This document shows positions 36,300 to 49,640 of a DNA stretch of 64,000 nucleotides, one piece after another (the first letter of the stretch is position 1; every line of letters starts with the position of its first letter). Origin of the DNA: Beaufortia kweichowensis (Eukaryota > Chordata > Actinopteri > Cypriniformes > Gastromyzontidae); the NCBI GenBank assembly GCA_019155185.1, contig CM032809.1, positions 11,533,512-11,597,511 of the forward strand. Direction: 5' to 3'. The notes beneath the pieces were generated by a model. It had not been told where the DNA came from. It ran no database searches and was given only the letters and a program-made list of their open reading frames with translations. Position numbers and translations under genes: made by a program.

Positions 36300-37400
36300 A
36301 AACCTGAATGTGTTTGTCTGAGATTCACCTGTGAGGCAGGTCTGTGCTTTATATTCTAGATCTGAACCAAATTAAAACTGTCGCTAAGTGAATTTGTAAT
36401 GAAACGGAGTCTTTCCCTGCCTGCCAGGTTAAATAAGGCCGATCATTGCCTTTTCCACAGACAAACACAGCAAAATGGAGTTCATATCTGCATTCATATT
36501 TACTATACAGATATGGAAATGAATATCAGGGAAGACAGATTGAAAAGAGTTTGACTTGGAAATGAGAGCGAGATTTTTCATTACCGTCACAGAGAACCTC
36601 ATGTGAGTCTGCCTCCATCATTTGAATGTGATTGGTTATGCACTGAGGGGAAAAAAGCACATTAGGTATGGGGCTTTCCTCTTATTTTTATTTCGTTTTT
36701 AACTCCTGAGGTCTGAACCTTGAATTTTTGACAAAGAAGAAAGCTAATACACACATACACATAAAAAAGAAGCATATTTGTGGCACTGTTGTGGTAGTCT
36801 CACTTTCTCGACGCAATACTTGCAAATACCTTCTTTAAATAAAACTACTTCCTTCTTATGTTTCTGAATTTTTCAACTTCAAACGGGATATTTCTTACTC
36901 TGCATAGATGAAAAGTTGGTTTGAGCTTCTGGTTTGGAAAAACATGAGCTCTCGTGTCAATTCGTCTGGCCATGGTGAGTTTGTCACAGCCTTTTAATTT
37001 GATATAACAGCCAATTAAAATTGGCCCACAGACATGAAGGTCAAACGGTAACCAACAGGGTCGTTGCCATGGCAATTATGAACAGCTGGTCTTCCATAAT
37101 GCAAAATGAAACCTGGCGTAATTGCAGCGAAGGAGAAATCTTATCTGATTATCAAAGTCAAATTGATTTCAGCATGTCACCGCGTTACACTGCGGTTACG
37201 CGGTTTATGTTCATGCTACTTGAAAACACAAAAAGGTCAGGAACAAAATTCAACTAAACAAATGCTATTACATGAAGCCAGTTTAAGAGCTTTAAGAAAA
37301 TCTCAATACCAGGAATGCATATTGATATTGTATTTTGCATGAATGAATGAATGAAATCTTATTGCAGGTTAAAACATTGCTCTCTAAAAAATCTCTTATC
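36300..37400. promoter_or_regulatory. Candidate conserved non-coding blocks
   Basis: Two repeat-free blocks, about 36330-36680 (AATAAGGCCGATCATTGCC, TTTCATTACCGTCACAGAG) and 36930-37260 (AACAGCCAATTAAAATTGG, GTCGTTGCCATGGCAATTAT, AATTGATTTCAGCATGTCAC). The second holds a near-palindromic CAATTAAAATTGG and an RFX-like GTTGCCATGGCAA. Confidence 0.4.
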
Positions 37401-37439
37401 TATAAAAAAAAAAGAGCAAAGGAAGATACACGAATGCTT

Positions 37440-38210
37440 GGTTGGCAGTACTAGTGCATGAGCCAGCGGTGTTGATATGCCACACCACACTCTTTAGCAT
37501 CTGTGTCCGCTAATGAGCTGATTTCTGTACTGTTTTATCTAATCTCCCATGATGGACCATTAGCATCTCCAAAAAGAGAGGAAGAGAGAGACTACTTTAG
37601 CTATATTAAAAGCAATAGTCCGCTATTGATGGACACAGCCAATAGCGGCTCACCCGCTAACCCTCTCCCATCTGAAAGCCTGCACTAATAGGTCCCTTAT
37701 GGCAGCAGTATGGCAACAAGGCATGCGAGGAGGCAAGAGGTTAATTTAGTCCTGCCCAGGTGAACCAACCAGTCAGCCCTAGCCCATTTGTCTCCCCTCC
37801 TCTCTACTCCAAACACTTAATGATTATTAACATGCTTCAAATGCTTAAGAAGCACTGGGAGTCTCTCTCAAACTCCCTCTCTCTCTCTGGCGCACTGAAG
37901 CGCGAGGGGAAATCATTATGCTAATGAACCTGCCGCTGCTGTTTTTATTTCCCATAATCACCCTCGTCTCCGCTGCGATCTTCAGGGACGAGCGGTGCTA
38001 CGCGCACACGCACGATCCTTATGAGCTTTATAAATATTTCCCCTTTTTCTCGCCACGTTTTTTTTTCAAAGGAAGAACAAAGGGGCTTGTGCGTTTATAA
38101 GCGGAGGAGAGGGCGTCGAGTGCGCAATGAACTGAAAGCCAAAGGAGTGACTTACTGTTAGTCGTTTGAAGTCGCACAGTTAACAGATACACACACACGC
38201 CATCAAACAC
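37440..38210. promoter_or_regulatory. Candidate enhancer or promoter-like block with CpG-rich core
   Basis: Repeat-free block. POU-like ATTATGCTAATGAACC at about 37914; GCGCACTGAAGCGCGAGGGG, TTCAGGGACGAGCGGTGCTA and TTTATAAGCGGAGGAGAGGG in the CpG-rich core. A 60-codon frame at 37918-38100 begins with a hydrophobic stretch resembling a signal peptide but has no other support. Confidence 0.4.
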
Positions 38211-38364
38211 TCTGATGCATGCGCACTTTAGTTTATTTATTATGTTATTTTCTAACTAATTACAGTATCTGAACATTTAAAAATGTCATACTTGGAATGA
38301 CAGAAATGTCATAATTATTATTTCAGTGTCTGTGCATGATGCAAAACAAGAGAATTAGCAATTA

Positions 38365-38862
38365 GGCAGTTCTATGCAAATGTCAACGTTATCAGGTAAA
38401 AATGTAGTTTTCATCATACTGATAGGTTGGATGTCAATATGTGATGTTTAATTACCCGTGTGAGGTCTCTCTTAAAGCTTTAAAAAACATTTTTTCATGT
38501 TTAAATCATGATTTATGGTCAGATGAAGTGCAGTTTTCAGATTGTCACATTCATAACAGTCCATATTCCTCATAAATGTGCACATAAAAATAAAATAACT
38601 ATTTAATGTTCTTTAAAGAGTCAACTCTTTGGTATTATTGCTTCTGGTTTGTGCATTTTAATTTACAGAAATCATACAAAGTAACGTGTTATATTTTTTA
38701 AATATATAACTTGTGCATAGACTGATATTTTTTCATATCTGGATTTTATCAGTAAAGCTGTAGTAAAATATAAACAGATAATTTAATATATTGGTAATAA
38801 ATAAGTTCTGTGAGAATTAATTTATTGACTGAAAATGTCCTATCCATAACACTGGAATTGCC
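38365..38862 (+). mobile_element. Unnamed GGCAATTCCA-family transposon, copy 5 (both ends kept)
   Basis: The 498-bp copy starts GGCAGTTCTATGCAAATG and ends with the reverse complement of GGCAATTCCAGTGTTATG, so terminal inverted repeats are visible. The interior is collinear with the copy at 11358-11885. No open frame; non-autonomous. Confidence 0.85.
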
Positions 38863-38869
38863 TGATTTT

Positions 38870-39540
<671 letters not shown>

Positions 39541-42500
39541 AGGGCAGGCAATAGATTGAGTTCTCTGGAATATCTGATAAACCACTGCTTTGAGGAGAAC
39601 AAACACACTGAATGGATTTACCATCATTCAGAGCTTTAGCCAGAGCTCCGAATGTATCGCTACCCGTAGGGCAAAAAAATGCTGCGTTGCCTCCTTGCTT
39701 TAAAAATAAACAGCATAACCAACTTGTACGGGTCTTTCAGTCAAGGTCTTGCTTTGCAAAGGAGCTGCTGTGGACAGGCTGCCTTTTAGTTTTGCTACAA
39801 AGCACATGAAAGAAAAGATGTACTCGGCTTTGACCGGTGGATGTCTTTATAAATTGATTGCCGGTCAAATCCAGTGCTCCTGTAGGGGAAATACAAATAC
39901 TAAACAAACAGGAAAACACAATCACAATTATGAAAGTGAATTTACTCATACATACGTAATGTGGTGAGCTTCCAAGTATAAGCTACCGAGACCAAAACCC
40001 TTCAGAGGATTCGCTCTGGCAGAGATGGAGGCGTTTCCACGTCATTAGTGGCGGGGCAGAAAGCACAGACCCCCGCTGAACGCTCACACACACTTTCCAT
40101 CGAGCACAGATGGGAAAATATTCCTCTCATCCGAGCCACTTGCAACCTGTTTGTTTCCAGGTGGAATTGATCCTTGGAGATAGCACGGCCGTTTACCTGT
40201 CTGTTCAAGGGAAACACGGTATATGATGCCAAAACTATTTATATCGACCACTGTAATGTACAGTATGCCACACTGTTTATTTTTAATGCACCCCTGTTGT
40301 TAGTCTCACGAACAGACTAAACACAAAATATAAAGGACAACATGCTCAGTTTACTTTTGTTCAGGGAATATTAGTTTACTTTTGCAGGCAAATTAGCTTG
40401 CAGAATCAAAAATATATTAAAAAGACAAATTGAAGCATTCCGGATGAATGGAAATGCTGCGAGCGTGATGGCATTGTGTAGCATGCAAATATGTAAATAT
40501 AAAGGTAAAGTAGCCTCAAAATAAATGAACAGATATGCCCAAAATGAGTAATGCCCACCAGTTAAACAATACAATTGTTTTCAGCTGTGTACAAGCATTA
40601 TTACTTGCTCTCCGGAGAGCCAATTTACTATTAAGAGCAGAGATAGCCTTGGGGGTCTGAACGAGATACTCAAGTAAAATCAAATGAGAAATCTAATCTT
40701 ATGAACTATGAATCATATTGTGGGTATGTGAGGGAAAGAAAGAGGAATGATTTTCACAAATATTTGCCAGAAAACAGAAATGTGTTTTATTACTTGGTTT
40801 CCCTGCACTAATATTGACTGGCTAAAAGAGAGATTTTATTTATCATATTGTTTTTGCAGGTTGTTATTGGACAGAAAAATTTATTTAGTAGTCATCGCCT
40901 CCATAACCACAAAGTAAACTTACTCAGATTGACAACATATTTAATAGTGATCACTACCAGCATCTGAAATGAGGTGTTATATTGATAAATATTGATATTT
41001 AAGTAGCAGCGTTGGCTCGATTATCCCACGAGCTTATGTGTTTGTTATCTCGATACCCCAAACTGTGCACTACAGCTTCCTCTGTAATAACTACCCTGAT
41101 TTTGCAAACACCTAAACGTTTGCTTATAGCCATGTAATCATTACTTCTGTGTTTCTACATCCCATCCATTGTGACCGGGGTGGAGTAAAGGACGCTGGTT
41201 ACATTTCTCAAAATTAAAGGCGAAACATTCCCCTTCTAATCTACATAAAACATAGCATTAACCGAAAACATTTTGATCATACGTTTGAGAAGAGGGAAGA
41301 ACCCGTACATGATGTATGGCTTCAAAAGCTGGCGGATAATAATGACTAAAACTTCTCAGACAGCCAAAATATTGTAAGTACATCAAACAATAATTTTGAA
41401 GAGGCTGATCTCAGACAAAGACCGGGGAAATGCCAAAGTACGTGATCGTTCTGTGTCAAATGTACACAAAGAAGAACAAGCCAGCCACTGAGGCCGAGAC
41501 GTGCCATTCAGCCGTATTAAGGGATCACCTCATTTCTTTCTTTTATCTAATAGTAGGGATTTCAGGGAGCCTAACACATTGTCTTGGGTTGAGGTTAGCA
41601 GACTGGCAGGCACCCACGTTACAGTAGCTGTGTCTTTAAGGAGACATATGAAGAATGCAGGGAGAGTGCTTTGAAACACACCCTGCCGGCGTGATCTGAA
41701 TGCCGAGGGTTTAGATAAGACCGCACCACCCTGTTCGACCACACCGCGGATGAGCGGAAATACGAGGTTAAAAATGTTCCTGTTTGATATTTGGAGCAGG
41801 TTGGATTATCTGGGATATGCGTTGTCAAAAAGACAAAATGCAAAAAAGTTTTAAAACTGGCCATGCTGTGATATTAGATAGTCAAATGAAAGTCATTCTT
41901 TAAAGCAGATTAATACAAGAAGAGTGAAGTTTCTAGCTATCTTCTGTATAGCAACAGACACATACACTCGACACTCATTAGCTAAAAACCGTAACAACTT
42001 TAAAAAGTTATCAAAGGATGTTAAATACAACTTTCTTCTAAATGAGGCTTCATTTATACCATTCTTTGTGTTTACCTCATAATTGTTTCTCAAAGGAATT
42101 CTACTTAATGAGTTGTTTGTGCGCATGTTAGGCTATAAATATGTGCTGGTGTTTCAAATATAATATTCTGCAATAAGTAACCATTAAAGGCCTAGTATTT
42201 GTTGATCATTTTGACTAAAAATGAGATTTACATTAAAGGAAAATGTCTCTTTAAAATTACTACGAAAAAAGAGGAGAAGTTCACACAGTTCTTAAAACTC
42301 ATAAGATCATAAAGTTAACAAAAAATGCATTTGCAATCTATTTCTGCAGTATTAAATATTTCTATGTAATATTAGACTTGTTTTAATTTAATTTATTATG
42401 AATATATTTGTATTGTATTAACTGTTCTCTACATGACAGAGGAGTTAAAAAATAAATACTTGATAATGTCAAATGAAAGATGAAGCATGATAGACAGCAA

Positions 42501-43080
42501 ACAAACAAAAACAAAGTAAATTGTGTCACTTTTTATTTTTAGAGCAAAATTTGCTCTATTCTGCACCGTGCACAGCATGTGTGTAATAATATCTGACAAC
42601 ATTTTTGACTACACATTAATTTTATTGCTCTTACTTGCAATAATTGCTTCTATTTGCAGTCTAACACTGGAGATGACAAACTTTCCGGAAAAGATGGTTG
42701 GTGGGTGTATATATTCTGCTGTACACATTCAATCCCCTCATGGCTCATTAGTGTGTGGAGTAGGAAAGGACGATGACGTGACAATGGGGGTCAGAAACAC
42801 ATGGACACGGGGTAACAAGCACCTCTCCAGGAACCTGCTCTACAAAGCTAGCTGCTATTTAATTAGCCACACGCACATACAAACACACACGCCTAAAAAT
42901 TTGATCCGAGCCTTATTTTATTGCAAGAATTACGCTTATTATTTTTGACTACAGGCTACAAAGATGGTAATTTTGATCGGCAGAACCCATATGGAGTTCC
43001 TGTAAGCACCCAGTTGTCATGTGCCATTTACTGTCAGATGTAAACCACATCTGTTTGTTCCTGTGTTTAAACCATCCTGC
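39541..43080. other. Desert segment with several candidate elements
   Basis: Repeat-free, mixed-composition blocks at about 39960-40240 (GGCAGAGATGGAGGCGTTTC, GATAGCACGGCCGTTTACC), 40590-40680 (TCTCCGGAGAGCCAATTTAC), 41020-41240 (GGCTCGATTATCCCACGAG), 41400-41780 (AGTACGTGATCGTTCTGTG, ACACCCTGCCGGCGTGATC) and 42640-42950 (TTTCCGGAAAAGATGGTTGG). The stretches between are AT-rich. No gene recognised; a 141-codon frame at 42523-42948 has no protein features. Confidence 0.35.
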
Positions 43081-43095
43081 TAAAACATTCAGAAT

Positions 43096-43347
<252 letters not shown>

Positions 43348-43379
43348 TAATAACACATTAAAATCATTATTTTAGAATT

Positions 43380-43860
43380 AGCAGGATTTGATCATTCAGA
43401 ACACTTAAAGAGGATTTCTCCAAACGCTGCACTGCACAGGCTTTTAAACACATTCTCTTTTAAGAAGCTTTCATAAATATTTGACCTCTCCACGATTAGG
43501 TCTCATAATACTCCAGCCTCCCTCCGCCAGTCCAGCCCGAGGCCTGAATGAAGCTCTTGTACGACGTGTTTGTGTGGATCTCTGCAGGCCACAGGGTTAA
43601 TAAGCTAGTGATGATGGCAGCCAAGCACCATTGACCTCCGCCAATATAATTACTATGCCGGCTTGAACCCGAGAAGAGGAAGGTCTCAATCAATCGAAAT
43701 ATTATTATTTCGCTGTCCACCAGCGTTTTGAGAAAAGCATCCGGTAGTGAGTGAGTATACTGGTATGTGTCAGTAATCCGATCGTTTTTTGGAGTTTGTT
43801 GTGGCAGGACAGATGTCTAGATCGGCTGCCAACACCACTGGACTGAAAAGTGCTGTGGAC
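43380..43860. promoter_or_regulatory. Candidate conserved non-coding element
   Basis: Repeat-free block containing CCAGTCCAGCCCGAGGCC, AGGGTTAATAAGCTAGTGAT, GACCTCCGCCAATATAATTA and CAATCAATCGAAATATTATT. A dense group of TAAT/ATTA cores lies near 43640-43710. Confidence 0.4.
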
Positions 43861-44142
43861 ACACAAATACTACTCATATGTAAGACTTATAAACATGTAG
43901 CTGGACAATTTCACCGTTATAGATGTGATATTTTTAGTCAAAACCTCAAATATAAATTCTTACCGAATGTTATTCCAATATATTGAATCTGTTTTTATTT
44001 TACTAAAGCCCTGTTGATAAAGTCCAGACATCGGAAAAATATCAGTCCAGGCACAAGTTTTGTACTTTAAGAAATGGAAATATACATGTGTTATGGATGT
44101 GACAAAAGAACACAACTTTGTAAAAGGCAACATACTTTGTAG

Positions 44143-44236
44143 AACATTTACATTTAGGCATTTAGCTGACGCTTTTATCCAAAGCGACTTACAAATATTG
44201 CAACAATAGTACTAAGAAGTTTACAATGTTTTGCAG
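44143..44236 (+). mobile_element. Short teleost dispersed repeat (SINE-core type) nested in copy 6
   Basis: Contains CATTTAGCTGACGCTTTTAT followed by CCAAAGCGACTTACAAAT, a very widespread teleost repeat that I associate with SINE-type elements. Comparison with the copy at 28156 places it between ACTTTGTAG and AATTTCTGTG; the flanking TTTGTAG / TTTTGCAG may be a decayed target duplication. Family name not certain. Confidence 0.65.
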
Positions 44237-44439
44237 AATTTCTGTGAATTAAAATGCACAAAACAGAAACAATAATCCCCAACAAATGGAGAAGAGATGA
44301 CTATTCAAAAACATAAAAATATTTTAATTTAAATGTGCCTATTTATGAGGAATATGGACTGTTATGTGACAATTCTGAAAACAGCACTTTAACTGACTAT
44401 GACAAATGCTATAAAAAGACACCTCACGTGGGTATTTAA

Positions 44440-44779
44440 TAGGGGTGGGAATCTTTAGGTACTACGTGATCTGATCCGATTCCGATTCTGGGACTCACGA
44501 TCCGATTCCAAAACGATTCTTCATATAATTTTTTTGCAAATATGATAAATTTGCATTTTAAATAAATAAAGAGTTTTTATGCTTTTTGTTTATAGTTAGA
44601 ATCTCTTTGACAGTATTCCCATCTTGAAGTTTAATTTTATTGCTTTTATTTTAACAAAGTTATATTCAGGATGAACAAGTTCTGACATAGAATCGATTCT
44701 GAATCTTTGAGAATCGATTCAGAATCGTTAGAGAAAGAATCCCGATGCATCGATGCATCAATTTTTTCTCCCACCCCTA
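44440..44779. mobile_element. hAT-type MITE with perfect 8-bp target duplication
   Basis: The 340-bp element starts TAGGGGTGGGAATC and ends TCTCCCACCCCTA, which are inverted repeats. GTATTTAA is present on both sides (44432-44439 and 44780-44787), a perfect 8-bp duplication as made by hAT transposases. The interior has repeated GATCCGATTCCGATTCTG and AATCGATTC words and no open frame. Confidence 0.92.
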
Positions 44780-45159
44780 GTATTTAAACCACCAAATGTT
44801 GACATCTGATCTGTCAGTATGATGAAAACCTTAAAAAACATAAAAAGTGTTTTCTCAGGATAAAAATATTATGGGTAAAACATTTTATTCTTCTCATCCT
44901 CTTTCTCAGACTAATTAAATCGATCTGTTGAAATGGGCACATATGGAGGATTCTTACCACAGTATAAAAAGATGAACTTGTGTTTACCTATACATGACCC
45001 TAAAGTTGTTAAACGCATTCCGCCCATCCACCAATCAAACTACGGCTGTAACATTTACAGATTGGTGACTTCCCACTCACATTAGGCCTAAACTTTAACC
45101 GCTACAGAAGAATAGGTGCATTGCTTTTTGTTCTCACTGTAACCAGGGTCCCATTCAGT

Positions 45160-46020
45160 TAATATTATGTAAAAGGCTTGACCCTTTCATGCCTCCCACC
45201 TCTGCCCTGAATCCCAGCCCTGAAACGACGCCAAAGCCATTGTCTTCCCAATTACTGATGATAATTGCCATGTAATGAAGTTAAGCATTTGTGGGATTTA
45301 CAAGTTAACATTGACTGTGTTTCTCTTCCTCCAGCTCTCTCTCTCTCTTTCTCACCCTATATCATTCCCAATGAGCTCCGCCTTTTTCTTTGGAACAAAA
45401 GAAATGCAGACAATATGCGCCGGTTGTTAATGTCTTCTTTGCAATGGCTTTAACTTTCCACCCCTCCTTTATTTCTATCTTTAATTTCTTTCTTTTCACT
45501 GCTTAACAGCATCAGGGTCTTTCTTTCTCAATTTCAATTGACAATATGTGCGTTAATGGCATCACAAAAAAATGCATTACTATCGCCAAAAAACAACATA
45601 CAAAATGTAAAACTGTTCTCTTTCCTTCAGTTAGAAGTTCAGACTGAATGGTCAATCTCTTTTCAGCCACCCAATAAGTTGTTAAACGCTCCCGTTGTTT
45701 AATGGCGTCTAATGATTACCACTTACACACCCCGGACAATGCGGACAAGCCCCGAATTGCCCAAGGGGGCCGAATTTGCCTGCGCTCACCAGCGAATCTC
45801 ATGGCAACAGGTTGAATGGGAGGTGAGCTTCAAGCAAATTGTGAGGATGCGACTGCGTCAGATTCTTAAAGAAAGCTTTGCTCTTTCACACAGGGGCCCT
45901 GTGATGGACTGCCAAGTCACGGACAATCCTACTGTACCCCAGCAACCTCTGACCCCAAGCCAAGCTCCCAGTGACCCGAACACAGTAGCCGGGCAGAACC
46001 TTTGACCTCTCTGCAGAGCA
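45160..46020. promoter_or_regulatory. Candidate conserved regulatory blocks
   Basis: Two repeat-free parts: 45160-45270 (AACGACGCCAAAGCCATTGT) and 45650-46020 (GGCGTCTAATGATTACCACT, GCCCAAGGGGGCCGAATTTG, CTCATGGCAACAGGTTGAA, CCAAGTCACGGACAATCC). The second is long, GC-balanced and crossed by short frames in both directions. 45270-45650 is AT-rich. Confidence 0.4.
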
Positions 46021-46397
46021 CTTTGCGTCTCGGCAAACAGCACCATGCAGGCTGCTATGCCGCTGGACAAAAGGAATAAAGCGAATAGACTGCAAATGGA
46101 CAGATCTACACAAATGACAGGTCAACAATGTATCCGAGTGCTTTGATCTATTCACATTTTCAGTGTGAGAAAAGAGACAGCGGAGCGAATCAGGGAATGA
46201 ATAACTAGTTACTAATGTTAGATATGTGTGTGAGTTAACATGCATTGCTTATTTCTTATCATTTTTAATATTAATTAGTAAAAAGTTTTGAGTTTGCTAT
46301 GGGATGGAATCTAAATTTGTAACCTGGAGGAAGTTTTGGGGAAGTTTTTATAATTCTTTTCATTTTTTTGTTGTCTATTATGGACATGCAGGATTAT

Positions 46398-46867
46398 GTT
46401 ACAGCACAATGGACGTGACATTTACAGTCAAAACTTCCAATAAAAATTCTCACATGATGTATTTATTACAATATACAGAACCATCCGTTTGTATTTTACT
46501 AAAGCTAATAGTTCAGACATCAAAACAATATCAGTCTATACATTAAATATTTAACAAAATCGTGAATAAGAAATATGCATGCGTTATGGATGTGATAAAG
46601 AAAAGAGGCGATATTTTGTAAATTAAAATGCTCAAACCAAAAGCAATAATGCACAACAAATGGGATATTTTTTTGGTTCCCATTTATAAGGAATATGAAC
46701 TGTTATGGATGTGACAATTCTAAAAACAGCACTTTATCTGACTTTGAGAGATACCACATATGGGCATTTAAATACCCTAATATTGACATCTTAGCTATCA
46801 GTATGTTGAAAACCTTTGGTAAAAACTTTGATTCTTATGGTAAAGTTGACATTTGCATGAAATTGCC
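46398..46867 (-). mobile_element. Unnamed GGCAATTCCA-family transposon, copy 7
   Basis: Blocks in order: GACGTGACATTTACAGTC, TTTTACTAAAGCTAAT, GTTATGGATGTGATAAAG, AGCAATAATGCACAACAAAT, GTTATGGATGTGACAATTCT, GCATTTAAATACCC, GTTGACATTTGCATGAAATT and the end GCC at 46867. This copy keeps the end that is lost in copies 4 and 6. Confidence 0.85.
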
Positions 46868-47489
46868 AGTCATATCAGAAAAGTAGTAGTCCTAAGGTAA
46901 GTTAACATTTAGGGAACCTTAAAATGATCAATATTAATAGTGAAATATTCAATATTAAATATTCAGTCTGAGCTCCACAGTGCCACAAACGTTGTAATAT
47001 GACTCTGAATAGAACCCTTACCCTCGCACCGCACTAGATCATGAGAGGATGAAGTGGATTAGGAGGTGCTGTTGTAACTGTGGGAGAGGACAGGAGGTGA
47101 TAATCTGGTGAACTTCAGACGGATCTGCTGAGCTCTTCCCTCTAGAAACCCTGAGGGCAGTAAATGCGGTAGACCTTCACTCTCTCTGACACAAATGTGT
47201 GTGTTTGCACAGTTTAAACACAGCCCCATTCTATTCCTCAGAGACAGACTCTCTACACACTGCCAAAAAGCCAACGGCACCAATTAGATAGAGCCGTTTT
47301 ACGAGGTGCCAAAGAGAGAGAGAGAGAGGAGAGAGAGACAGGGAGAGCGAGTGCAGTTAGACATTGAGAATTTGGGATGAGAATAAAAGAAGAAAAAACA
47401 AAGTAAGAAAGGAAATGTATTGTTGAAATAAAACAAACGATTGAAGAATGTTCTTTAACTAACATTACACATTTAAGGTTGAAATTGTG
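46868..47489. other. Desert segment with a candidate element and a short GA repeat
   Basis: 46970-47300 is mixed and repeat-free (CTAGATCATGAGAGGATGAA, GACGGATCTGCTGAGCTC). 47311-47343 is a GA-rich run. Nothing coding. Confidence 0.35.
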
Positions 47490-47700
47490 TCCTCATCTAC
47501 TAACCCTCATGTTGTTCCAAAAAGTTTCTTTTAAGTGTGCAACAAAACAGGAGATTTCATACAAGAGAAATAAATAAGGATGATTGCTGTTCAGCTTCAA
47601 ATATGACAAAGAGCACCAAAAGTGGTCCACGTGATTTGTGCGCAAAATTTGATGTTTTCTAAAACCATATGCTAGTTTTATGTAAAAAATGAGTCATTTA
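47490..47700. mobile_element. Fragment of the abundant teleost 'CTCATCTACTAACCCTCATG' repeat
   Basis: CTCATGTTGTTCCAA and ACAAAGAGCACCAAAAGTGG followed by TCCACGTGATTTGTGCGC are hallmark words of a repeat found throughout cyprinid genomes, related to the MITEs at 3096 and 34174. Ends not preserved. Confidence 0.6.
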
Positions 47701-48519
47701 AAAATTTTTGTCATTTAAATAATTTGTTAAAAATCATCACCTAATATTGCAATCCAATATTGCATCTAACTATTAAAATATAATCACTGTTAAACAAAAA
47801 TAATAATGTAGGTTATTTAACTAGTTATTCATATTTCTTCTAATAAAATACCACTGATTACAACAAAACCTCACACTGATTCAAGTCTAAAAGTGGTTTA
47901 TTAAATGAAGCCAAAGTTATCACAGAAGAATGCATGTTTGAGAACAGAAATTGTTTAGTTCCAGTTTTTTTTAATTATTCCAGTTCTTTTTAAATAACCT
48001 AAAACTGAGACTTAAAGTAACTAGCTGGCAACAGTGCTGTCAGTATGTTACTGTAAAATGCCTTGCAGTATAACAACAGGTTCTCCATTTAAAACCCTGT
48101 TTCCGAGTATCAATATCACTGAAGTCAAAACTAGACTAGATGTCAAAACTAGAAAATAGTTCTCAGTGTATTGACATGGGGAACCACTTCTCAAATGTAA
48201 GCGAGCTTAAGAAATAGAGAAAAATAAGACTTCCTTTAGCCGCTCCACACCAGCTGGGCACCAAACAGGGCACTTCACTGGGACAGATGGCGGCATCACC
48301 CAGACTGCTACCTCATTCCAACCTGTGCTGGCAGAAACTCTACCAGCCAACCGGGCGGAAATCATTAACCCTGGAGGGAGACTGTCCTACTAGGCACTCC
48401 TAGGAGGGCTGGGCAAAGAAAAGAGAGCAAGAGAGGGAGAAAGAGAGAGCGGCTGCCCCTTAAAGTGACCTACGCTGAGACAATCTGTCATGACTTAAGT
48501 AATTATCCATATTTTTTTA

Positions 48520-48558
<39 letters not shown>

Positions 48559-49640
48559 GAGAGAGGGAGAGAGGAATACAAATAGAGCTGTCATTATTCA
48601 AGGAAATGAATAAAGCTGAAACTGCCCAAAATACATTTAGCTGGATGCGGAGAGCAAAAGAGCCACTGTTTCATTAAAAGTTCTGTTTAATTCAATATTA
48701 AAAGTGTGACTTTTACTTTGGACAACGGCCTCTATTATTGTTTGATGAGGGCGATAAGCTTTAGACCCGTATCGCATGAGCTTATTATTTTAGGTGACCC
48801 GTGTCAGCGGGGTGAAAAAACAAAGCTTTGGTTATCTGCTTGCATCACAGTGGTGTTGCTATTGCTCAAATATTTGCTAAAACAACAGCTAACACAGGCC
48901 TACTTAATTAAGCTTCATTACATTGCCCTTCCACAAGTTAATCTGGCTCAAGTGTGTTTGTGGGGGACAGGGGGTTAAATATAGTTTATATAGTCCACAA
49001 AAGTTGAACAAAACCTCGCTTTCAGGACTTTCTCAAAAGTTTCATGAATTTGGCAAAATTATGTAAAATAATGTTTTTTTTCTAATCCACTGTTTCTTGC
49101 TGCCCTTAAATTTTCACAATCAACTTTAAAAGACATATGGCTTTAAAAGACATTTCAAATGTTTATTTAATTCAACTCATCAAATTAAATAAAACTATTT
49201 TATATGTTTAAGTTAAAGCAACTCACCACTGGCCAAATATTAGAATAATAGTAGGATAAAATAACAAGTAAAGCCAATTTGATTGTACTTAAAAATTTAA
49301 GACGGCAAATAATTTTTTACTTTGTAATTTCTTATTCTTTTATATTTCTATTTCTTGTAGGGGGTAGAAGTAAGCTTTTTTGCTTCAGTTGTTTCAAATT
49401 GTTGAACAGTCATACAGAGCATCTTCTCCAGCCAAACTGTGTTCTTATTGCCAGATTTTTCTTAAATATCTTCACAAATTAGGTGAAACGTCAAAACCCT
49501 TCTTGTGAGGACATCTAAAGCGATTCTCACCATTTGAAAGGCTTATAAATAAATTCAAACATGAGATTTTGTGTAGATTTTAGGGTATCTGAACTAATAG
49601 CTTTCAAGATCTATGTGTGTGTTTACATTTGTTATTTCAG
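47701..49640. other. Desert segment with two candidate elements and a GT/GA repeat
   Basis: 48230-48480 is repeat-free (ACAGATGGCGGCATCACCCA, a YY1-like core; CCAACCGGGCGGAAATCATT). 48521-48574 is a (GT)n(GA)n microsatellite. 48640-48980 is repeat-free (GGGCGATAAGCTTTAGACCC, TTTAGGTGACCCGTGTCAGC, TTAATTAAGCTTCATTAC). The remainder is AT-rich. Confidence 0.4.

Larger units (their letters stand above)
43903..44880 (-). mobile_element. Unnamed GGCAATTCCA-family transposon, copy 6, carrying two nested insertions
   Basis: Starts GGACAATTTCACCGTTATAG. Family blocks (TTTTACTAAAGCCCTGTTGA, GTTATGGATGTGACAAAAGA, CAACATACTTTGTAG, AGAAGAGATGACTATTC) run up to about 44142. The element resumes after the insert at 44143-44236, is broken again at 44440-44779, and continues with ACCACCAAATGTTGACATCT. 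Joining the outer parts restores the order of the uninterrupted copies. Confidence 0.85.

Noticed and set aside
37918..38100. 60-codon frame with a hydrophobic N-terminus resembling a secreted peptide
   Set aside because: Short, no homologue recalled, inside a block that looks regulatory; a hydrophobic start alone is weak evidence.
42523..42948. 141-codon plus-strand frame
   Set aside because: Mixed composition with no recognisable domain; it begins in AT-rich sequence and shows no promoter or splice features.
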